Shown: positions 23,601 to 36,442 of the stretch, one piece after another
How the letters are laid out: each line of letters starts with the position of its first letter
How positions within the stretch are numbered: position 1 is the first letter of the stretch
Assembly: GCA_004794655.1 (NCBI GenBank)
Contig: SMMW01000008.1
Location: 62,001 to 126,000 of the forward strand
Length of the DNA stretch: 64,000 nt
From: Marisa cornuarietis
Lineage: Eukaryota; Mollusca; Gastropoda; Architaenioglossa; Ampullariidae
Direction: 5' to 3'
Notes under the pieces: generated by a model
The model's database searches: none
What the model saw: only the letters and a program-made list of their open reading frames with translations
Told to the model about the DNA's origin: nothing
Program-made: the position numbers and the translations under genes

Positions 23601-26600
23601 GTTGATTTTACTTTTGTATTTGATAATTAACACAATCTGTTTGATGTTTGGGCCAAAGTCACTATATTTTTGGGTAACATTCTTTCAAAAGTCTGTGAGG
23701 AGTTTTATTTTCAAAGGTTGGCTGTGTAATATGCCTTATGATGTAAATATTTATACAGGAAACTAGGGAAAATGACTTTCCAAAGCTTTAAATGGCAGAA
23801 CACATGAAGATGGCTGTGTCATGATTGAGGATGTTAATGATAAGCAATGTGCCATATCACACTGGTTGTCTGGCTGGTCTGGAAGAGAGAGGAGCAAAAA
23901 AGACATTCATTGTGTTGCACCTCGACTCTTAGTACAACTTCATGTAACATCATGTAGCTTGGTTTTCTGTTTTCATGTCTGTGAAAATTTTTAGATTAGG
24001 TTTTTCGGATGTTTTCAAATCACTACCAAACATACACAGCTTGAAGTTTTTAACCTGACTGTAAAGCAACTGAGGGAGGGGCCATGGAAGTGATTTTGCT
24101 CTGGTAATCCATAAGAGACCTTGTCATAATATAGACAGTCCTAGAGATAAAAATATTTTGCTGTTTTTTCAGTAGTTGAAATTTTGTACCTGTTAGTGGC
24201 AAATTTTAAAGATCAGGTTTTAGTTGAAGAATTCTGGCATTTGTTGTTACCATTTTTGTTGCGTGAGTGAACTAAATAATAAAAGATTTTCTTCAATTTT
24301 AGATATTCACCAATCAGAGATTGATTTAAGTCATTTTCCTGCTTACCCCCCATTTATTCTGTGCCCATCTCTCTGTCTCTCTTTCCTTGCATAATTCTGA
24401 CTTTTATTAATAACAGTTTAGTTTTTTTTAAATGGTCTATTATGATAAAACATCTTGTCCCACTGAAATTGATTGTTAATATATGTTCTACTCAGCACCT
24501 TGTTCCGATGTTGACATGCAACCACACATGCACACACATCTGGACACATTAGACTGTGGAAAACATGTTAGGCATGTTAGACTATGACAAAGAGAGTTGA
24601 AGGGATTTGCAGTCATCACAGTTTTGCCCTTTTTTTCAAACTGCCTTTTACAGTTAGTAGGGTGTGCATTATGGTGGCATATTTGTCATATCTTTGAGTT
24701 TTGTAAGGTGTTTGGCTGGCATGCTGGTCAAGTCTTAGTGTTTGTAAGGTGCATCATTGGAATAAAAGTCATGTCCTTAAGTTTAGGGAGGTACATCACT
24801 GGAGGTGATGGTGCCACAACAGGACTACCTCAATCAACTGTTGTCCCAGACCTTATGGGTTTATGTGCCATTGCAAAAAGATTAGAAATTTTCAGTGTGG
24901 ATGTACATTTTCAGCAAAATAGCAATCGGATTCACATACCACAGTCTGCAAAATGCCCATGATGTTCAGTTTATAATGTTACAGTGCATATGCAAATGCT
25001 CTTTCCCTTAAAATCTCAGTAAAGTTGGTATTGAAAATGGCAAACATGTTGCACAGAAACCCTGTTACTTGTCTTCCTGGTCTATTGCCATGACTGACGC
25101 TCTATCTTTGTGGTGTCTATTACTGTACTCTTCTATTCTTGTACCAATGTTCTGTCTGTTTTCGTGGCTCCCTGTTCTGTTGTATTTGTTGAGAGGTAAG
25201 TCATCTGATGATTGACATGAAGCAATCAGCTTGAGTATAAAATTATGACCATTTTAGCAGATTGCTTTATTTAGCTAGATCCTAGCCATAGCGCCTGGTC
25301 CGTATTTGGAGAACGTTGGCAAGTTTCTTTCTTTTTCTTTTTTTTTTTTAAATAGAGTTTGGCAGTATTTTGGCTTCACAGTATTAGTTAGGAAATGGCT
25401 TTGTGGCCAGTACAAATAGAAGTTTCTGGAAGAGAAGGATTAAACAAAAAAGTGAGTCAGCGACAAGCTGGAGCAGTCTCCCATTTAACTGATCTTTCCA
25501 CAAGCTTATTTGATTGGTGGGTGGCATGCTTCAGCTCATGTCTGCTTTTCTGTAAGGAAGTGTTCTAGTCTGGTATGTGCATTTTCCCAACTCTTTTTCT
25601 TACTACTTTATTCTTTCAAATTATTTCACGAATTTGAGTTTCAGAGGGCTATACCTTTTAGAGTCAACTTTTAATTGGTAGGGATGTTTTCATTGTTTTT
25701 TTTATCATTTTGTAAAGTCTGCTAAATGCTGGATGGAGCCTGCTGAAGTTTTTTTACAGTTAATGTCCAAATAATTAAAAAGATAAGTAAAATTAAGCTC
25801 AGTCTTATGTGTCATACTCTCTTTTTTCTAACCTGTTTATGTTTTCCTGGTCGGTGATTTCTGAAGGTTAACTAGGTAACACACATATAGATATATACTG
25901 GAAGAAAGGCAAGTGAGGTTTTTAAACATACCAAGAATATGTCTGGTTAACTTGTCTTCTGCTATAATTCCCATTTTTACACCTATAATTATAACCAAAA
26001 AGGTTTTAATGAACCTCTCTGAATTGCACACATGCCCATGGATACACACTCTCTTTCATACATACCTGCACTGACACATAAATAATATGTTAAGAGTTTA
26101 CAAAACTTAAAGTGATGCATTATATACACAAAAAACCAAAATATTTTCCTCTTTTCCTGTTGAGCAGAATTTTCTAGAACCTTTGACCATCTGGTTTAGT
26201 GTTCATCATACTTTTGAAAGAATTCCTCTCTTGATTATACAGGCCTTAGAAGGTAAATAAATATATGGCAGAAGCAGATACTCCAGACCTGGTGACAGTG
26301 CAGCTAGTTTGCCATATAAACAGTACCACCATGAGTCTTTTTCTAATTTCATTTGTCACTTTTACTCATTTTGCTGTGAAATATGTGAAGTCTCAGGCAT
26401 AGGAAGTATTTGCTGTGAAATTCTGTGATCCAAGTCTTTTCATATCATGAACAGGACGGCATGTGTCACCACTGGCCATTCATGCATGCATATAGTCTCT
26501 TCAGCTAAACCTGCTTATTATATTTTATGTCTTTAAGAGTTATCATATATTTACACATATTTAAGTGGTCTTTAAAGTTGCTGGCCAACGCCTTTGATCA

Positions 26601-29600
26601 GAAAATCTGCTAAATAATATCATACATAGTGGTGCATGGTCCTTGCTGTAGGAACTTGTCAGTGGCACTGCAGCATCATCAGCAGCAGTAAGGATAGTGC
26701 CATATGTTCATCTTTGTGGTAAAAACTACATATGGTTTCATAAAAATAAATATGAAACTCATATCTAGGATATATTTGTGTTTATATTTGAAAAAGCACA
26801 GCTGTTTAATGCACCTTAATTCACATTCAGCACCTATCAAGCGTAATTGTTACTATCTCAACAAAAGCTGATTCCATTTTTCAAATTTGACCTCTACTGG
26901 AGGGTCCAAACATAAACCTACAATAAAAACCATTATACATTTCTTTCCAATCATTGATCTATAATAACATGCTGTAATTTTTCTGTGAATGTAGATTTTT
27001 AGGTTTTCTTTATGTTCTGAGTTTGGATAAGGATGCCTAAATCAACTGCAGCCAGTGCTCTGGAATCATTGACCAGTTTGCTTTTGCACAGTCACTCCTT
27101 CACCCATATGTTTAGACAAAAAGCAATTAATTACAGATCATCTGTCAAGCATGAAAAAACTAATCTTGTATATTCACAAAGTTCATTCGACTAATGTCAT
27201 CTGAAAGTTAATAGTGAGGAGAACAAATAGTTATTTAAAGGAGATTCAATGGAAATATCCCGATGTAAACATCTGCGATTCACTATATTTTTGTCTTTTA
27301 TGATCTCTGTAGCATTGAAAAATAGGTCTCTTTACAGTGGTATCCCTTTGGTAATTGGTGAGCATCAGGGTTACTACTTGTCAGTTGTCAAAACCATAAA
27401 TGATCCTATGTAAATTATCCTTAATTGAAATAATGAGAAGAATAATCCTTGTTACTTCTGTGCAGAAAGCACATAACATATTTATACACCCTTAACCAAA
27501 CAAATATGGACAAAGTTTTGGTCAACATATAACCAAGTGTAAACTTTGCCTAACTGGTCATGTATTGGTCAAACTGGTGTCCATAGTTTTCCACTTTAGG
27601 TAACATCAATAAAATAATAGCATCAGTATTTTTATTTGGCATGTGGTGGGGATAATGAAGACACCAGTAAAAAACTGGAGTCCATTTCTTAAGGACACGT
27701 ATTCTTTATATCTCAGATGATAACCATCATATACAGAAGCTTCTTCTTCTGCATTCTGAATAGTATGCTTATCAGACTTCTAGTTTTGTTATTATCGTGA
27801 GATGGACATACACAGATGCCAGCCTTCTTAAATGCCTATATAGTATCATTCATGCTACTGTGAACTCTAGTCATCTGGGATGTGACCATTATTTTGGAGT
27901 TTATGTCTACTTCGAAGTCAGCTGGTATAATATGTAGGCAGGGTACTTGTGCATCTTACTATTCTTTGCTTTTACAATAATTTTACTTTAATTTGTCCAC
28001 CTCCAGACTTCAGTAATATTTCTCATGGAAATTTTGTGTCAGAGCATGTGATTTGTATGAAACCTGTGTTAGCACCGACTTGCCTGTGAGCAAACTTACA
28101 TTTTTTCCCCACTAACACCACCACATCTTAAGTAGCTTTTTGGTTGAAAACTTTGTCTGAAGTCAAAATTAAATATCAAATATAACAGGGTAGTTCACCA
28201 GTGACCCTTGCATTGTAAATAATTCTTTGTAAGCAAGAACACATAATACATTAATTTTATAAACAGTATGTAGGCAGAATAGTTATTTATAGTCTTTTTA
28301 ACTACTGTTGCAATAAAGATGGCGTGATGCATCACTGGTTAGTATATGATCAGTGACTTTGAAGCACAAATCACTGCATGTGTTGTGTTCCTTTAGAAAA
28401 CTACCAGAATTCCATTACTCATATTTCTGTCGTGGCGTATTAGCTGCAAATTTCATATTTTTCTTTTACATTTACACCAAGTGCCAGTTGGTGTATTATT
28501 TAAAAAAATAACTTGTTATATAGGTCTGTACATACTGCAGACAAGATGTATGCCGCATAGAAGAGATGGTTCTTATCCGTTTTTTTTTGTTTTTGTTTTT
28601 CTCAGCCAGGAAGTGAGGTTAAAAATTCATTTTTGTTTTAATTCTATGCAGTTTTGAAGTACACTGTGAAACATGTATTTGTCGCTAATGCAGGCTTGCT
28701 GATGCCCCCTAAAATGAGCTGACTTTCTAGTACATGTGGAGGATGGATTAACCTTGTCATCTACTTTTTCGGAGTATATAACTGTTGGCCGAACAGCAAA
28801 ATCCTGACCACACAACTGATCTCTGCTGTTTTCTCATCTGCTTGAAGAACAGCGTGTATGTTTTCTATGCTTGTATAAGTGCTTATTGGACTGTTTAGAG
28901 AGGAGGTGGGCAGAAAGATCAGCTGCAAGTTGCATTGAAAAAAAAATGGGAATCTTTGAAAATAAGTGTGCATGCTATTAAGTAATAGTTCTAGCATACA
29001 ATTGTTATAGCTACTTTCAGTACTTTACATGCTACAAGGGTATAGTAGAATTAAATGCATGACAATTATTGTCCCAGAAAAAAACACATTTTTACAAATA
29101 ATTTCTGCAATTTTATTTTAGAGCTCTCATCGTTGTTTTAAATTTTGTTTATGCTAAAATATATTAACCAGTGATCCCTGTAATACCTTTAATGATTTTT
29201 CAATATGTATGGTTAAACAGTCCTAACCAGTGGTTCATGTAACTCAAATCATCGTCAGGGTTAGGGAATTTGCTCATCTAACTTGTGGCAGGGGGATGCT
29301 TCCTGCATGATACAACGCCATAATTTTGCTGAAGATTGGAGATTGATCCGCTGGCTGGCTGTGCAAGGACTGTGATGCTGGTGAAAACGAATGTTTTTTT
29401 AAGCCAAGTGGAATATGCTGGGAGATATGAATGCATGCTTAAAATGCTCGATGGTGCAGATCTGTTCCTAGTTGCAACTGCATGGATGTCACATTAAATG
29501 GCAATTTTCAGTGTTGTCTCATAGAGAGCTTTCTTGAAAAAAAAACTTTTGCTGCTGTCTTTATATATATATATAGTGTATTAAATGACCAATGTAGACT

Positions 29601-29660
29601 AGCTTGCCAATAAATCAGCATAGTTATTTTGTCTGTCTTTGTCCAGATGGTTCATTTTTA

Positions 29661-29691
<31 letters not shown>

Positions 29692-31417
29692 ATGTTAGAG
29701 AGCAGCATCATTAAAAAAAGTAATGAAGACAGGTCGCTGAAGCATGACATCCACCTCAAAGTGCACGAATCTGTATAGCGGTTATAGAACTCATGCAGTT
29801 TCCATCGGACATGGATAGCAATATTGGTGTTTTATAGAGTTCCAGCCCCCCAAGGGTCTGGGTCCTAGTGTCGGGTGTGGACACCCATCCCCTCACTTGA
29901 TGGGTGACGAAGTGGCCTGCTCCTCTCCTCCCATCCTTCCACCTTTCCTCATCACCTAAAGCCCTCATTTCATGATTTTTTTTTTTTTCTATTCTCTGCC
30001 TTCTACCTCTTTCCTCTATAAGTTTCACAAGCTCCATTCTATTCCTTTCCTTTTTGTGTGGCTTCCTTTATGCCCCCTATACTTCCTCTTCAGGGCGGGC
30101 AACATGTGTCAGAGGAGGATGGTACCTTGGAGGCTGTGGTCCCCGATGGGTTGTGACTTGGGCAAATACCGCTTCCCACTCAGCATTTTAACATAGTTTA
30201 GATAACCAGGAAATCAATTGCATGCAATTTTAAGTAGATAGTTTTGAACATTATGATTCCATTTTTTTTTCTTTGCTGAATTTCAACAAAACCTCTTTAA
30301 GTGCTCAACATGTCAAAATGATTTAAAATTAGAATGCAACATTCAAGATGGCTGCTTGACGGGGACTACTACATGAATAATGTCACCCATGTGTGTGATG
30401 GCATGAGGATTAATTGAATGCAATATCATGAATAGATGAGTCCTAAAGACTATCCACTGTGGAAATGTTGCTGTAATCTTGCTTTAAAAAAAAATCCCAC
30501 CAAGACATTTATACATAGTTTTTCTTTATTAGTATTAATAAGGAAAAATGGAATGAAGCACTCGTTTTCAAGATCACTATGTCTGCAGTTCATTGAAAAG
30601 TCATATGAACATAAAAGAACATGCTACCATGCCAGCATAAAAAAAAAATCAATAGCATATTTTCAATACAATGATACTGAAATATCTGCAGAAAAACACT
30701 TTAAACGAGCAATAAATGCTGGTGTAATTCACAACCAGTCTATGCCAATTCTGATGTACATCATAAAATTGATCCTTCACACTTGAGTATGCAAAAATGT
30801 CCCTATTTCTATATTTTAAAATATACACGTATGGAAATAACAATGCATGGCCATTTCCTACACAACAATGCACTTTGTAAATGAAGTAAGCTACTACATT
30901 ACCAACTTTCCACCATTCGGTTGCTGAAATATTTTTCAAAAGCATTTTAAAAAATACTGACCAACAATATGTTGAATGACTGCTCTTTCAGTAAATTGAC
31001 ATGACCTCCTTGAATGAATCCATGTGAGGAACTCTGTCTTTTAAGTATGATAGTTTTGATCAGTAATTTCTAAAGTCTCAATCTGAATGAAGTCAATAAA
31101 ACAATAGAAAATAATAAAACTTCCAAACCTGCCATCTAAGATTTAAAAAAAATGATTAGAGACAAAGTCTACATCCTCCTTCTGATTGCTTTATAAATTC
31201 TGAAGACTAAAATGTGTCTCTGATGATCAAAATGTGTACGACACAACCTGTTGGGAGAAACTGGTTACGTTTCAGCTGAATATGTCGAAAATCTACATTT
31301 AGTCAATAGCTGCACACAAAATTCAGAGCTGTAATGAGCTAACTTATCTAGGGTTGTAGGAAACTGCCTAATATAGATTTTCACTGCTTTCAATGAAGTC
31401 ACTTAGTAATACTAATA
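20700..31417. other. Long AT-rich intergenic or 3' UTR stretch
   Basis: No open frame with a recognisable protein family. It could partly be an extended 3' UTR of the anion exchanger. It contains a (TG)n run at about 29660-29684 and a GC-richer patch at about 29840-30180 with the local inverted pair tgtggacacccatcccctca / ttgatgggtg; that patch looks like an inserted repeat I cannot name. Confidence 0.45.
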
Positions 31418-31732
31418 CAGTAAACCCTTTCTATTAAGACCTCCCCGATTATGACCCCCTCTTAATTACGACCCAAACATTAGTCATTATAATTTCGCTG
31501 TATAAATGTCATCCCTATTATGACTACCTCCCCAACCTGACTTATGACTGACAGTTTTAGCTCTATTACGACTTTTCACGAAAAAACTTCTGTCTTGACT
31601 GTCCCTGTACAGGTGTTTGAAGTGGTGGTTCCTGGAATAAAAGCCCACTGGTTGATCTACCTATTAAGACTCCTCTCCGTTCAGACCTGATTTTGTTAGA
31701 TTCCAGCAAATCTTAATGGAGAGGTTTTACTG
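31418..31732. mobile_element. pogo/Tigger-like MITE
   Basis: Left end cagtaaaccctttctattaa and right end read on the other strand cagtaaaacctctccattaa form terminal inverted repeats; each side is bordered by TA (31416-31417 and 31733-31734). 315 bp, no coding capacity. The CAGT start with TA duplication is typical of pogo-type Tc1/mariner elements. Confidence 0.8.
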
Positions 31733-31933
31733 TAGCATGTATGACAGAGAATAACAAAAGAAAATAAAGTTATATGCATTAAAATACATAATAAATAATA
31801 AAGTGTATACACGGTATAGATATACAATTGTTTCACAAAGAGAATGCTCAAGTCATGAAATATTTTTCTAGAAAAATATCTTGAACATCTTGATATGTAT
31901 GGAACTTTGTAGTTCTATATATGCACATATTAT

Positions 31934-32519
31934 GGTAACCGGTCGATTCGACTAGGGTCGTTTCGACTAAGTGTTTTCGTCTAACGGTCGAGTCGTCTAT
32001 AGGACACATGAAATGCTATAGAACGCGGGCCGCTTCATGACAGCCTGCCTCCTCGCAACTCTCACTTCAACTTTCGTTATAAGGTACATCTACAGCCCCC
32101 ATCCCGCACTGTCTGACCAAGGCCTTCTCAATTAAGTGGGTCAACGGCTGCATAACTCGGGTGTTCAAAACCAGAAGATCAGGTCTCTCCTGGCATCATT
32201 TGAGCCTGGGAATTGCGGGCGCTTACGTAAGGGGAACCGCCGCCATCGCTTCAGGGCTACACCCCTTATGTGGAAGACCAGTCTATTTAGTACCGGAGAC
32301 TAGCATTTGTTTCCATTCTGACCGATTGCTTATTTACATGATAGATTTAAATCGTTTATTAAAATTCAAATCACTTCAATTTTTTTCCATTTCATGCGTC
32401 CTATAGCATTTCATGTGTCTTATAGACTCGACCGTTAGACGAAACGACTTTTTTAGTTGAACCGACCCTAGTTGAACTGACCTTAGTTGAACTGACCCTA
32501 GTCGAATCCACCGGGAACC
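31934..32519. mobile_element. 586-bp inverted-repeat DNA transposon (non-autonomous), 8-bp target duplication
   Basis: Identical catattat at 31926-31933 and 32520-32527. Left end ggtaaccggtcgattcgact and right end (other strand) ggttcccggtggattcgact; inner arms share cgtctaacggtcgagt and gacacatgaaatgctata. Near the right end a 15-bp unit (accctagttgaactg) is repeated three times, which explains the arm length difference. No transposase frame. An 8-bp duplication with GG ends would suit Merlin or hAT types; not resolved. Confidence 0.9.
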
Positions 32520-32527
32520 CATATTAT

Positions 32528-34874
32528 GAACCACAAAGATAAATCTAAGAAAAATTTTCTCCAAGAATAACACATGCTCAAAAAAGTATTCAAAACTATA
32601 TTACATGATTTTATTAAACATATTTGAAAACCTGCAGTCCTTTGAAAAGGTCACTGCTCTGGAGCTATATAATATCCAATGAATTCTGAAAGCAAACCAT
32701 TCACTTTACATGGCAATATTAGTAAATAATTTTCTTCAAAGGATTTACAATGATCTTGAAAATAGATAAAGACATCTACAAAATAAAGAACAGTATCTAT
32801 GTGTAACATTCATGAAGACAGCTGAGTATTTCCTATTACTAATTCTCAGTTGTTTTATCCCCAAGTTATTAGACTTCACTAATCAGTTCGTGTCTTTATA
32901 TGTACAGCCCTTGTTTCACCAATCAGTTCATATCTGTACATGAACAGTACTTAATTCGGAATGTCTGGAAGTAAATAAGGTACACATACACAAGACAAAA
33001 CATATCTGAGGATAAAAGTATCCTGCTAATGTACAGCTGTTAAAAGTCCTATAGCCTAGTGGCTGTTGTGAACTGTAAGTGTGTCTAAGTCAGGGCATGT
33101 TTAAAGTACGCCCCAACTCATTGCCACCATAAAAAAAATTCCGCTACCATTGCTGAGCAGGAAGATATTTTCAGGCAAGAGTGGACCTTGAACCTGCAAC
33201 CTGCTCCAAAGGTGCTAATCATCAGGCATTAGAGTCTCCTTTTAATACAGCTAAATGTAGATAATAAACATTCTTACAGTACAAACATAATTTTGCTAAG
33301 AATGACAGGTAACAAACTACATAATACTACTTTCAGACACATGTTTAGTTTTATGCCATTTCACTCTATCAAGAAAGGGATTGCATCCCCAAACAACCAG
33401 TTAGTCACAGGTATTGCCACTACCTCTTCTACTGAAAAAATACAGAACTTAACAAATGACTGACGACTGCTTTTATAATAGTGCAATTTCTTGCAGCTGG
33501 CTTTCATTTACATATTTCAAATTTTTAATGAACAAATCATTTTTGTTCTTTTTCTTCAGCAAAATATTAGTGAAAAATTTGACAATTGTTAATGACCATT
33601 TTAAATATGAAAAAGATATCTTAAACTGCACTCAGTGAATATTTTGGGGAACAATTACATCTAAACAGCATCTGATGTTCTTTTCCCTGCTTTTCTACTT
33701 GTAAAAACAACAACAGGGCATATACATGTATGTAAATGCAACATACATATAAGATTAAAGTGTCCTAAACAATTTTTTCTGAGAAGTGTTATGTGGACAC
33801 AAGGTATAAGAAATAAATCATATGTAGTATTCAAGTTAATAGCTACACTTTTGTTGTACTCTTAATAAGGCACAGCCTGTTTCACTGACCATCATCTTCA
33901 GACAAAACAAAAGGCAGCAATTCCAGTAAAATTTCTGAAGCAAAGATAGACATGTAAAGGGAACAATATCAAACTATTGTCACTCCTAGTAAGAGTTGCT
34001 CTTTTTCTCCCCCAACTGCCACCTAGTACAATTCAATATCAACCATTTTGCTCCAACTTTTTCAAAATGCTTCAGTACATTTACAACTTAAGCACATTAA
34101 TTTTAAAAAAGCAGCAAAAATGCACAATATGATAGGGTGAGGAGGACACAGAAAGAAATAATATAAACAACAGTACTGTCCTAAAGTCTACTGATGACCC
34201 AAAGTTTATTTACAAAATTAGAAAATCCCTGTGATTTTATTATCGTGGCACTGATGTACACCGTGCAAATATAACAAGGCAATGTTTGCATGAGTTCAAA
34301 GTGTGCCAACAACAGCAGGCCAGAAAAAACTGAGACTAAGACAGTGCTAACTACCAAGATATCTGCTGCCAACTAAACCTTAGCAGTCAGCATTACAAAT
34401 TTTTTCTTTCATCTTTCATATCTTCACACTGCAAAAATAGTTTCTGCTTTGAAAAAATGACACTATAAAATAAACTAATTCTGTGAGAAACACATTTATA
34501 CAGTGCAAGACTCATGGCATAAACGTAGCCTAAGTGTAACCAACATAACACAATTCATGTCTCAAAACGGATTGAGATGCACAATTACAAGGATCCTACC
34601 TCACTACTACCATGTGTACTACTATCTGGAAGGTCTATCATGTTCTTTATCACTATTATTTAGTCTTAACAATGAAATTTCTGGAAAGAGCACCAAACTC
34701 AAATGGGTGGGAAGTGTGCTATGTAGGCCTAAGTGCACTTATTCTTATTATCTGCATAATTCCTCCCCTATGCCCCATCCCTCCTCTCCAAGTGCATACA
34801 TATATACATATATACATACATACATATATACATACTGTGAATAAACAAGAACGGAAAAGATGTTCACCTTGCAC
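32528..34874. other. AT-rich interval downstream of the CUB/three-finger gene
   Basis: Contains an (ATAC)n stretch at about 34797-34833 and the SINE-like copy above. A - strand AATAAA (tttatt on +, about 34205) could end a 3' UTR of the gene at 34875-35930. No coding exon recognised. Confidence 0.4.
33050..33232 (-). mobile_element. Possible second SINE family, copy 1 (- strand)
   Basis: Shares tatagcctagtggctgt, aactgtaagtgtg...tctaa and cttgaacctgcaacctgctc with the copy near 57390-57485. On the - strand, ggttcaagg resembles a diverged tRNA box B. Confidence 0.5.
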
Positions 34875-35930
34875 TCATACATAACGTATTGCTACTAATG
34901 AAAGTATAGACCCAAAGAAAAAAAACAAATGCCCACCTTCCAGCCCAGCAGCGTGGTTGCAATTGTCTTTATCATCACACATACAATAGTTCATAAAAAT
35001 ACCTTGGATGTTCATGAATTTGCGACAGCCCCGAAAGTCTGAAACTACTCCAGAACCAGTGGATGTATCTTTCAGGGTCAGAAGAAGGCTGTTGTACTGG
35101 GAGCGCGAGTAGCACTTCCGATTGGCACTGGCTATGGCATCCTGCCATTCCTTAGAGCACACAAAGCAACCCGTGCGAACAGTGGACATATCCACGGCAG
35201 AACTGGGGTTAAAATAGTCGATGCGACACCTGTAGCATTCATAGCACGTCACACCGTTTTGTTCTTGACCGTAGTCGGGGCTTCCACCCGGAATGTAGTC
35301 GCTGGGGAGCGACTCCTGCTCGTTCCACGCTAGTTGTATCTCGTTGAGGGTGCCGTCGTTCCAGCCGCCGATGTACCCAGACTCTGGGTTCACGTTGCCA
35401 TCGTATCGGCGCTGGTACTGAATGATTCGCAAAGTGAAGCCGCGCATGTTGTCCTGGAATGTGTCCACGTTAAACTGGATGGTAACGTAGTTATGAGTGG
35501 TAATAAAGGTGCTTTTCTTCGGAATCTCACTCCCGCAAAGCCCTCGCCATGGGATAGTCGGGAAACGACGAGCGTTGTCTACGCGATAACTGTTGAACAT
35601 TTTGAGAAAATCATTGCAGCATCTTCCCTTGCAGAAATCGGTCACGTAGCTTCGGCTGTCAATGTTAATCGTCAGGATCTCAATCTGAAACTGGTAATAT
35701 GGTTTCCCAATGAGTGTGACAATGCAATCCTTGTCAGGCTGATAGTAGTCTGTACCAGCGTGAGATATAATCCTGTCTTCATCTTTTTGCGTCATTCTCA
35801 CAACCAGTGGTTCTTGCTGCGATCCGCAGTTCTGACCCTGAATGATGATATCGGCTGATACAAAAGAGACAGTAAATAAAACAGCAAGCAACCTCAAACA
35901 AAAATACATTTCCGATGGTTGATCCGCCAT
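34875..35930 (-). CDS. Single-exon CUB + Ly6/three-finger protein, signal peptide, probable GPI anchor
   Basis: 351 residues. The first ATG (35930-35928) has a strong context (aaaATGG); the frame extends upstream only with a TTG, so this start is clear. Residues 1-26 are a signal peptide ending VSFVSA. Residues about 35-170 form a CUB-like domain: DCIVTLIGK, FQIEILTINID, CCNDFLKMF, RGLCGSEIPKKSTF, VTIQFNVD, MRGFTLRI. After a linker, residues 229-325 hold ten cysteines in a Ly6/three-finger pattern, from CYECYRC to the terminal CMCDDKDNCN (the usual CCxxDxCN with one residue inserted). The last about 20 residues are hydrophobic (LFFFFGSILSLVAI), fitting a GPI-anchor signal. No intron is needed, although GTGGGC near codon 333 could be a weak donor. 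Ligand and role are unknown; an extracellular cell-surface protein is the safe reading. Confidence 0.88.
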   Translation of the reverse strand: MADQPSEMYFCLRLLAVLFTVSFVSADIIIQGQNCGSQQEPLVVRMTQKDEDRIISHAGTDYYQPDKDCIVTLIGKPYYQFQIEILTINIDSRSYVTDFCKGRCCNDFLKMFNSYRVDNARRFPTIPWRGLCGSEIPKKSTFITTHNYVTIQFNVDTFQDNMRGFTLRIIQYQRRYDGNVNPESGYIGGWNDGTLNEIQLAWNEQESLPSDYIPGGSPDYGQEQNGVTCYECYRCRIDYFNPSSAVDMSTVRTGCFVCSKEWQDAIASANRKCYSRSQYNSLLLTLKDTSTGSGVVSDFRGCRKFMNIQGIFMNYCMCDDKDNCNHAAGLEGGHLFFFFGSILSLVAIRYV

Positions 35931-36420
35931 TTTGATGCTTTTGACGAGACGAGATCGAGGCAAGCAGGAAGTAAAGAGGATGTTAAAAACTCGTATAATT
36001 TTTCTTTCGTAAGTTATAATTATAATCTTTTATGCTGTTTTAATAATATCCACCCAAATTTATTTACGAACGAAATTTGTTTAAGACATTCATAAATACA
36101 CAATGTGAGACAAGAAACACAACTGCGAGTAAACATGGTTATGTCCCCTGTAAACACACCGTTCATCTTCTCATAAGAGATGAGAGCTTTTTTATTTAAA
36201 AAAAATTCCACCAGATATACTCCATACATAAAAATGGGTTTATATGACACATTTCTTCAAATGAATAAAAAGCTTAAAAGTTATTCTTGGCGACACACCG
36301 GTAACGTGTGGTCAAAAAGCTTCCAAACCCAAAGAAATAATGAAATATCTCTCGCATCCGCTAAAGCAGCATTTTCGAGTACGGCTTTCGGCACACAGAC
36401 TGAAGAAACCTGTTGAGCGC
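35931..36420 (-). promoter_or_regulatory. Probable promoter and 5' UTR region of the CUB/three-finger gene
   Basis: Upstream of the start codon on the - strand lie a pyrimidine-rich leader (tcctctttacttcctgcttg) and AT-rich TATA-like stretches around 35995-36030. No defined element can be proven by eye. Confidence 0.3.
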
Positions 36421-36421
36421 G

Positions 36422-36442
36422 CGCACACACACACACACACAG
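36422..36442. repeat. (CA)n microsatellite
   Basis: Uninterrupted CA run, about 20 bases. Confidence 0.9.

Noticed and set aside
24597..24962. 121-codon + strand frame in the intergenic gap
   Set aside because: No family motif and composition like its surroundings; probably chance or 3' UTR.
35334..35858. 174-codon + strand frame
   Set aside because: Antisense shadow of the CUB/three-finger gene; no motif of its own.
35931..35963. 11-residue upstream extension of the CUB gene
   Set aside because: The apparent upstream start is TTG on the - strand; the first ATG is at 35930 with a good context.
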